This document shows positions 7,435 to 11,280 of a stretch of DNA of 11,280 nucleotides, piece by piece. The notes beneath the pieces were generated by a model, which worked only from the letters and a program-made list of their open reading frames with translations, was not told the DNA's origin and did not search any database. Position 1 is the first letter of the stretch. The number at the start of each line of letters is the position of its first letter. Source of the DNA: DATLWR01 sp035576205 (lineage in GTDB: Bacteria; Pseudomonadota; Zetaproteobacteria; Mariprofundales; Mariprofundaceae); NCBI GenBank assembly GCA_035576205.1, contig DATLWR010000091.1, forward strand, positions 1 to 11,280, read 5' to 3'. Position numbers and translations under genes: made by a program.

Positions 7435-7736
7435 GCGCTCCCTCCCGGCTCGACCGAGCGCGGAATCAGGATCACCTCGCCGACATAGCCGGCCAGCAAC
7501 AGGTCGGCACCGAACACGATGCCGGGATTCGCGTCGAGAATACGCCACCAGCGCTGCGCATCGTCGTAGAAATGCAGTGCCAGCGAATCCAGCCGGTCGC
7601 CCTCCTTGACCGTGTATTCGAGCACGGCCGATGCCGGGCCGATCGGTCGCGGCCGGATGCCGGCAAAGCCGCCGGTCGTCCCGTCTTCGCTGGCGAAGCT
7701 TCTGCAGTTTTCGTAACGCGATCCCTTGGCAATCAT
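7431..7736 (-). CDS. Small LysM-like hub/baseplate protein (phage tail X / Afp7 C-terminal-like)
   Basis: 101 residues. A single LysM/tail-X-like domain spans about 39-92: LEYTVKEGDRLDSLALHFY, then RWWRILDANP and a final VILIPRS strand. In phages and eCIS this small domain sits at the hub periphery, staples the tube-like protein to the hub, and need not bind peptidoglycan. In Afp7 the LysM domain is fused to the tube-like domain; here it is a separate gene directly after the tube-like gene, with a 9-base gap. The ATG at 7736 has AGGA at 7744-7747. The first 38 residues (Gly/Pro/Arg-rich) have no recognised domain. The stop overlaps the TTG of the hub gene. Confidence 0.9.
   Translation of the reverse strand: MIAKGSRYENCRSFASEDGTTGGFAGIRPRPIGPASAVLEYTVKEGDRLDSLALHFYDDAQRWWRILDANPGIVFGADLLLAGYVGEVILIPRSVEPGGSA
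7441..7446 (-). promoter_or_regulatory. Ribosome binding site fixing the TTG start of the hub gene
   Basis: GGGAGG on the minus strand, 6 bases before TTG at 7434, inside the end of the LysM gene. Together with the TTGA overlap it is the main reason to accept a TTG start. Confidence 0.8.
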
Positions 7737-7745
7737 CGCTGCTTC

Positions 7746-8438
7746 CTAGTCGTTGCCCGGCATTTTCTGGTATCCCTGTACGGCGCCGCCGGCCTGCTGC
7801 ACGGATGTGACCATGCGGTTGATCTCCTTGTTGTAATACTTGTTGTTGCTCTGGATCACCTGCAGGGTCAGCGTCACCTCGGCGCGATAGGGCACGAGAT
7901 TGGGGAAGTATTCCTTCACGTCGAACTGCGCCTTGGTCATCAGTACCGGCAACTCCTGCGTTCCCCACACAAAAAGCAGCACCGAGGGAAACGGCTGCCC
8001 CGCCGAGTCGCCGGCGCCGAGGGCAGCCAGCGTCGTCGCACCGCCCGGTTTCTGCAGCTTGGGCTCGATCATGTAGCAGAGGATGTCGAGTTCGGGCTGG
8101 ATGCCCTTGCTCTGGGCTTCCGGATCCCCGGCATTCATGCGATCGGTGGCATCGAGCAGGATTTTCACGGTCAGGCTTTCCGCCTTGACTGTCGCCCCCT
8201 GGGTCGCGCGCGCCGTCTCCTTGGTATCCTTGAAATCCCTGCCGCCGATCGTCGCCTGCGCCTTGCCGGGCGGCGCCAGCTCCACCTCGCGGCTGCGCGA
8301 AATGCTGGTCGGGTTGAATTCGAAATTCAGTTCGAGCGGTGAACCGCTGTTCGTGTACTCTTTCAGCACACCGCGGGTCACGGACAGCTGCGAGGAATTG
8401 CCGTTTGCGTACGGAATCATGTTTGCGAACGTACTCAT
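7746..8438 (-). CDS. CIS tube protein (Afp7-like, T4 gp53/gp54-type hub-to-tube adaptor)
   Basis: 230 residues. The pattern FEFNPTSISRSR (39-50) followed by a Q-rich strand, AESLTVKILLDATDR (86-100), a QPELDILCYM helix, FPSVLLFVWGTQELPVLMTK (150-169) and a YFPNLVPYRAEVTLTLQ (177-193) run is that of the CIS tube family (tube-like proteins joining the inner tube to the hub). The role is inferred from structures of related eCIS, where this protein forms the first tube-like ring above the hub. The ATG at 8438 overlaps the previous stop (ATGA) and lacks a canonical Shine-Dalgarno, so it probably depends on translational coupling. Residues 200-230 are an extra tail with no recognised motif. The gene lies immediately ahead of the LysM gene, as expected for a split Afp7. 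Confidence 0.9.
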   Translation of the reverse strand: MSTFANMIPYANGNSSQLSVTRGVLKEYTNSGSPLELNFEFNPTSISRSREVELAPPGKAQATIGGRDFKDTKETARATQGATVKAESLTVKILLDATDRMNAGDPEAQSKGIQPELDILCYMIEPKLQKPGGATTLAALGAGDSAGQPFPSVLLFVWGTQELPVLMTKAQFDVKEYFPNLVPYRAEVTLTLQVIQSNNKYYNKEINRMVTSVQQAGGAVQGYQKMPGND

Positions 8439-8651
8439 GGGTTGCCCGCCAGGCGCAGCCGGATCGACTCGACGATGCAGGCGGCGATTTCCTGATCGCT
8501 GCTGTGCGGCGATATCCTGACCGGTCCGATCTCGAGCCGATCGACGAAACGGCTCTGTCCGTGGGGCAGCAGTGCCATGGCCCGACCGGCCAGCCTGGCG
8601 ATGTTTTCGGCACGGTGCTCGAAACCGGCCGGCAAGCGCATCCGCATCTGC

Positions 8652-8665
<14 letters not shown>
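8435..8665 (-). CDS. Small conserved-looking CIS protein of unknown function (Afp6-like position)
   Basis: 76 residues from ATG at 8665. The sequence is basic at the N-terminus (VRQMRMRLP), then helical (ARLAGRAMALL), a beta-like LEIGPVRISPHSSDQEIA stretch and a final amphipathic helix (CIVESIRLRLAG). There is no signal peptide or membrane segment. I recall small proteins of this shape between ATPase and tube-like genes in eCIS clusters, but cannot name the family; the position just before the Afp7-like gene recalls Afp6. The start is fixed by GGAGG at 8672-8676, 6 bases upstream and inside the 3' end of the ATPase gene, which this gene overlaps by 14 bases. An in-frame ATG at 8680 is upstream of that site and less likely. 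Its stop forms ATGA with the next gene. Confidence 0.75.
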
Positions 8666-9979
<1,314 letters not shown>

Positions 9980-9983
<4 letters not shown>

Positions 9984-11110
9984 GGCTGGCCTCCGTATAA
10001 CAGCACCGTGTTGCTCTTGATCCGGGTGGTCACCGTTTGGCCGCTGCCAGCCGGATATTCGTGCTCCCATGCATGGACGGCATGCAGCATGGCCTGCCAG
10101 GTTTTCGCACTCCCCAGGTCCGCGCTACTCGGCAGCTTCACGCTGGCAATTCTGTCCATATCGTTATTGATACTTGCCGGATCGGGATCGATGCGGCCCG
10201 GGAAAAACGGCGCAGGGGAGTTGCTCCTGATCTCAAACTCCGGCGTCACACCGTCCGCGATATCCTCCTGCCAGGCGACGACACTGTTGTCGGCATTGCG
10301 CCGCCAGACGCTCCAGAACAGCTTCACTTTTGCGTGGTCCTGGCCGGCGACCAGCACATTCAACGTCTGGCCCGGATCGTCGATTTTCCTGACGTAGTGG
10401 AGCGTCTTCTGTCCGGCACCTTCATCCACCACCAGGCAGATGTGCGGTATCCAGTCGTCCCTGCCGGTATCGACTTCCAGGTACTCGACTTCCGGCATCA
10501 GGCTGATCGCGCCGTCCAGAGCGCTGCCGGGATCGCGATCCATCCTTCCCCAGGCCAGCATGCTGGGAGACCCCACGACCGGAGATGGCCTGGAAGCCGT
10601 CACCAACGGCACCGGCGCCAATGCCATTTCATAGGCCACCGACAGGCGATAGGCAGTATCGGCCTGTGTCGACCAGATATGATTCAGGCCGTCCAGGCTG
10701 AGCGCATGCGGCACGATCTGCAGTCTGGCGATCGTCACCTGATCGGCATCGTCGACGTTGACCACCGGATATTCGTGCAGCACCCGCATCACCTCGCCGA
10801 TCAGGCGCAGGTCGTTTTCTCCGGCCGATGGAAGTGTGGTGCCTGAAGCGGGATCGCCACCGCATGGCGTGATGAGGCAATACAGGCGCACGAAAAACGG
10901 ATCGCTCGCTGCCCCGTCGGCCGGATAGCCGTCGTAGGTGGCATGGTAAAAGAACAAATTCAGTCTGGTTGGATCTTGATTGTCCGTTGTCGCGAGTGCC
11001 GGCTTGGGATGGCCGATCAGTACATCCGACGCCTGCAGGTCAGCGATCTTGTCGGCCAGCAACTGGCGTAGCGAAGTCGCCGCAGCAGACAGCGAGCCGA
11101 TCGGAAGCAT
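9980..11110 (-). CDS. DUF4255 protein, tail/tube terminator (Afp16/Pvc16-like), long form
   Basis: 376 residues. The N-terminal 180 residues match the DUF4255 (Pvc16 N-terminal) pattern: SLRQLLADKI, PTRLNLFFYHATYDGYP (48-63), FFVRLYCLITPCGGDP (72-87), LRLIGEVMRVLHEYPVV (101-117) and a later AYRLSVAYEMALAPVPL. Afp16 caps the tube and sheath and sets particle length. The protein is longer than the roughly 290-residue Afp16: residues about 190-376 form a beta-rich region (VEYLEVDTG, LHYVRKI, LNVLVAGQ, VKLFWSVWRR) plus a KTWQAMLHAVHAWEHEYPAG segment that I cannot assign. The ATG at 11110 directly abuts the upstream TAG and has GGAGG at 11117-11121. The stop overlaps the ATPase GTG, keeping the typical Afp15/Afp16 neighbour pair. 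Confidence 0.9.
9990..9994 (-). promoter_or_regulatory. Ribosome binding site fixing the GTG start of the AAA+ ATPase
   Basis: GGAGG on the minus strand, 6 bases before GTG at 9983 and inside the 3' end of the DUF4255 gene. It decides against the in-frame ATG at 10070. Confidence 0.8.
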
Positions 11111-11280
11111 CTAGAGCCTCCTCAGGTAAAGCCGGCTGGCCATGCCGGCCGGCGGGAGAGCCGGCGCCGGGGCGGGTACCGGTCGGGAGGGAGACTCGAT
11201 CAGGATATCGATCTGGCCGATCTCGACCCGCGGCTCGGGCGCCGCCCTGCCTGCGGCGGGAGCTCCGCCCATGAGCGGCG
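11111..11280 (-). CDS. C-terminus of a small proline-rich CIS-associated protein (cut by window edge)
   Basis: Only the last 56 residues are visible, ending in TAG directly against the ATG of the DUF4255 gene. The visible part reads as an Ala/Pro-rich linker, the motif PRVEIGQIDILIE, a second Pro/Ala-rich linker and a basic end (MASRLYLRRL). I recall small proteins with a V-IGRIEV-like strand and a Pro-rich, Tyr-Leu-Arg-rich end beside DUF4255 genes in eCIS loci; function unknown. The frame is supported by conserved-type motif content and by the SD for the next gene lying inside its last codons. It is too short here to judge length or start. Confidence 0.65.
   Translation of the reverse strand, partial: PLMGGAPAAGRAAPEPRVEIGQIDILIESPSRPVPAPAPALPPAGMASRLYLRRL

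Noticed and set aside
9984..10070. Upstream ATG start for the AAA+ ATPase
   Set aside because: It would add 29 residues that overlap the cap gene and has no support; GTG at 9983 has a proper SD and a GTGA overlap.

Overview
The window carries one continuous block of minus-strand genes for a contractile injection system (CIS) of the extracellular, phage-tail-like type (Afp/PVC/MAC family, eCIS). Twelve genes, two cut by the window edges, are packed without usable intergenic space. Five junctions are 4-base stop/start overlaps (GTGA, ATGA or TTGA), and the largest gaps are 9 bases. No capsid, terminase, integrase, RNA gene, IS element, CRISPR array, promoter or terminator was seen, and no stretch over 300 bases lacks a gene. 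The window is therefore an internal slice of a longer polycistronic unit read from high to low coordinates.

Organism: base composition is GC-rich (about 65% in a hand-counted stretch), with strong AGGAGG-type ribosome binding sites and frequent GTG/TTG starts. This fits a GC-rich Gram-negative such as a beta- or gammaproteobacterium, but nothing here fixes the taxon.

Layout in the direction of transcription: (1) 11280-11111, C-terminus of a small proline-rich protein with a V-IG-I-I motif; (2) 11110-9980, DUF4255/Afp16-like tail terminator; (3) 9983-8652, Afp15-like AAA+ ATPase; (4) 8665-8435, small unknown protein; (5) 8438-7746, CIS tube/Afp7-like protein; (6) 7736-7431, LysM-like protein; (7) 7434-6313, gpD/gp27-like hub, TTG start; (8) 6310-5498, gpV/gp5-like OB-fold spike; (9) 5488-5087, gp25-like sheath initiator; (10) 5094-3922, short Afp11-like baseplate wedge protein; (11) 3925-821, large Afp12-like baseplate J protein; (12) 824-1, N-terminal 274 residues of a gpI-like tail protein.

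How they work together (family knowledge plus inference): gpD-like hub, OB spike, tube-like and LysM proteins form the central hub and needle. gp25 and the two baseplate proteins form the surrounding wedges and start sheath assembly. The gpI-like protein links to fibres. The DUF4255 protein caps the tube end, and the AAA+ ATPase is the assembly or remodelling factor typical of eCIS. Sheath, inner tube, tape measure, PAAR tip, fibre and any toxin cargo are not in the window and would have to lie on either side. The most distinctive details are a helix-hairpin-helix-like insertion and a low-GC central block in the baseplate J protein, an HxH motif near the C-terminus of the spike with no PAAR gene beside it, a long C-terminal extension on the DUF4255 protein, and the placement of cap and ATPase ahead of the hub genes.
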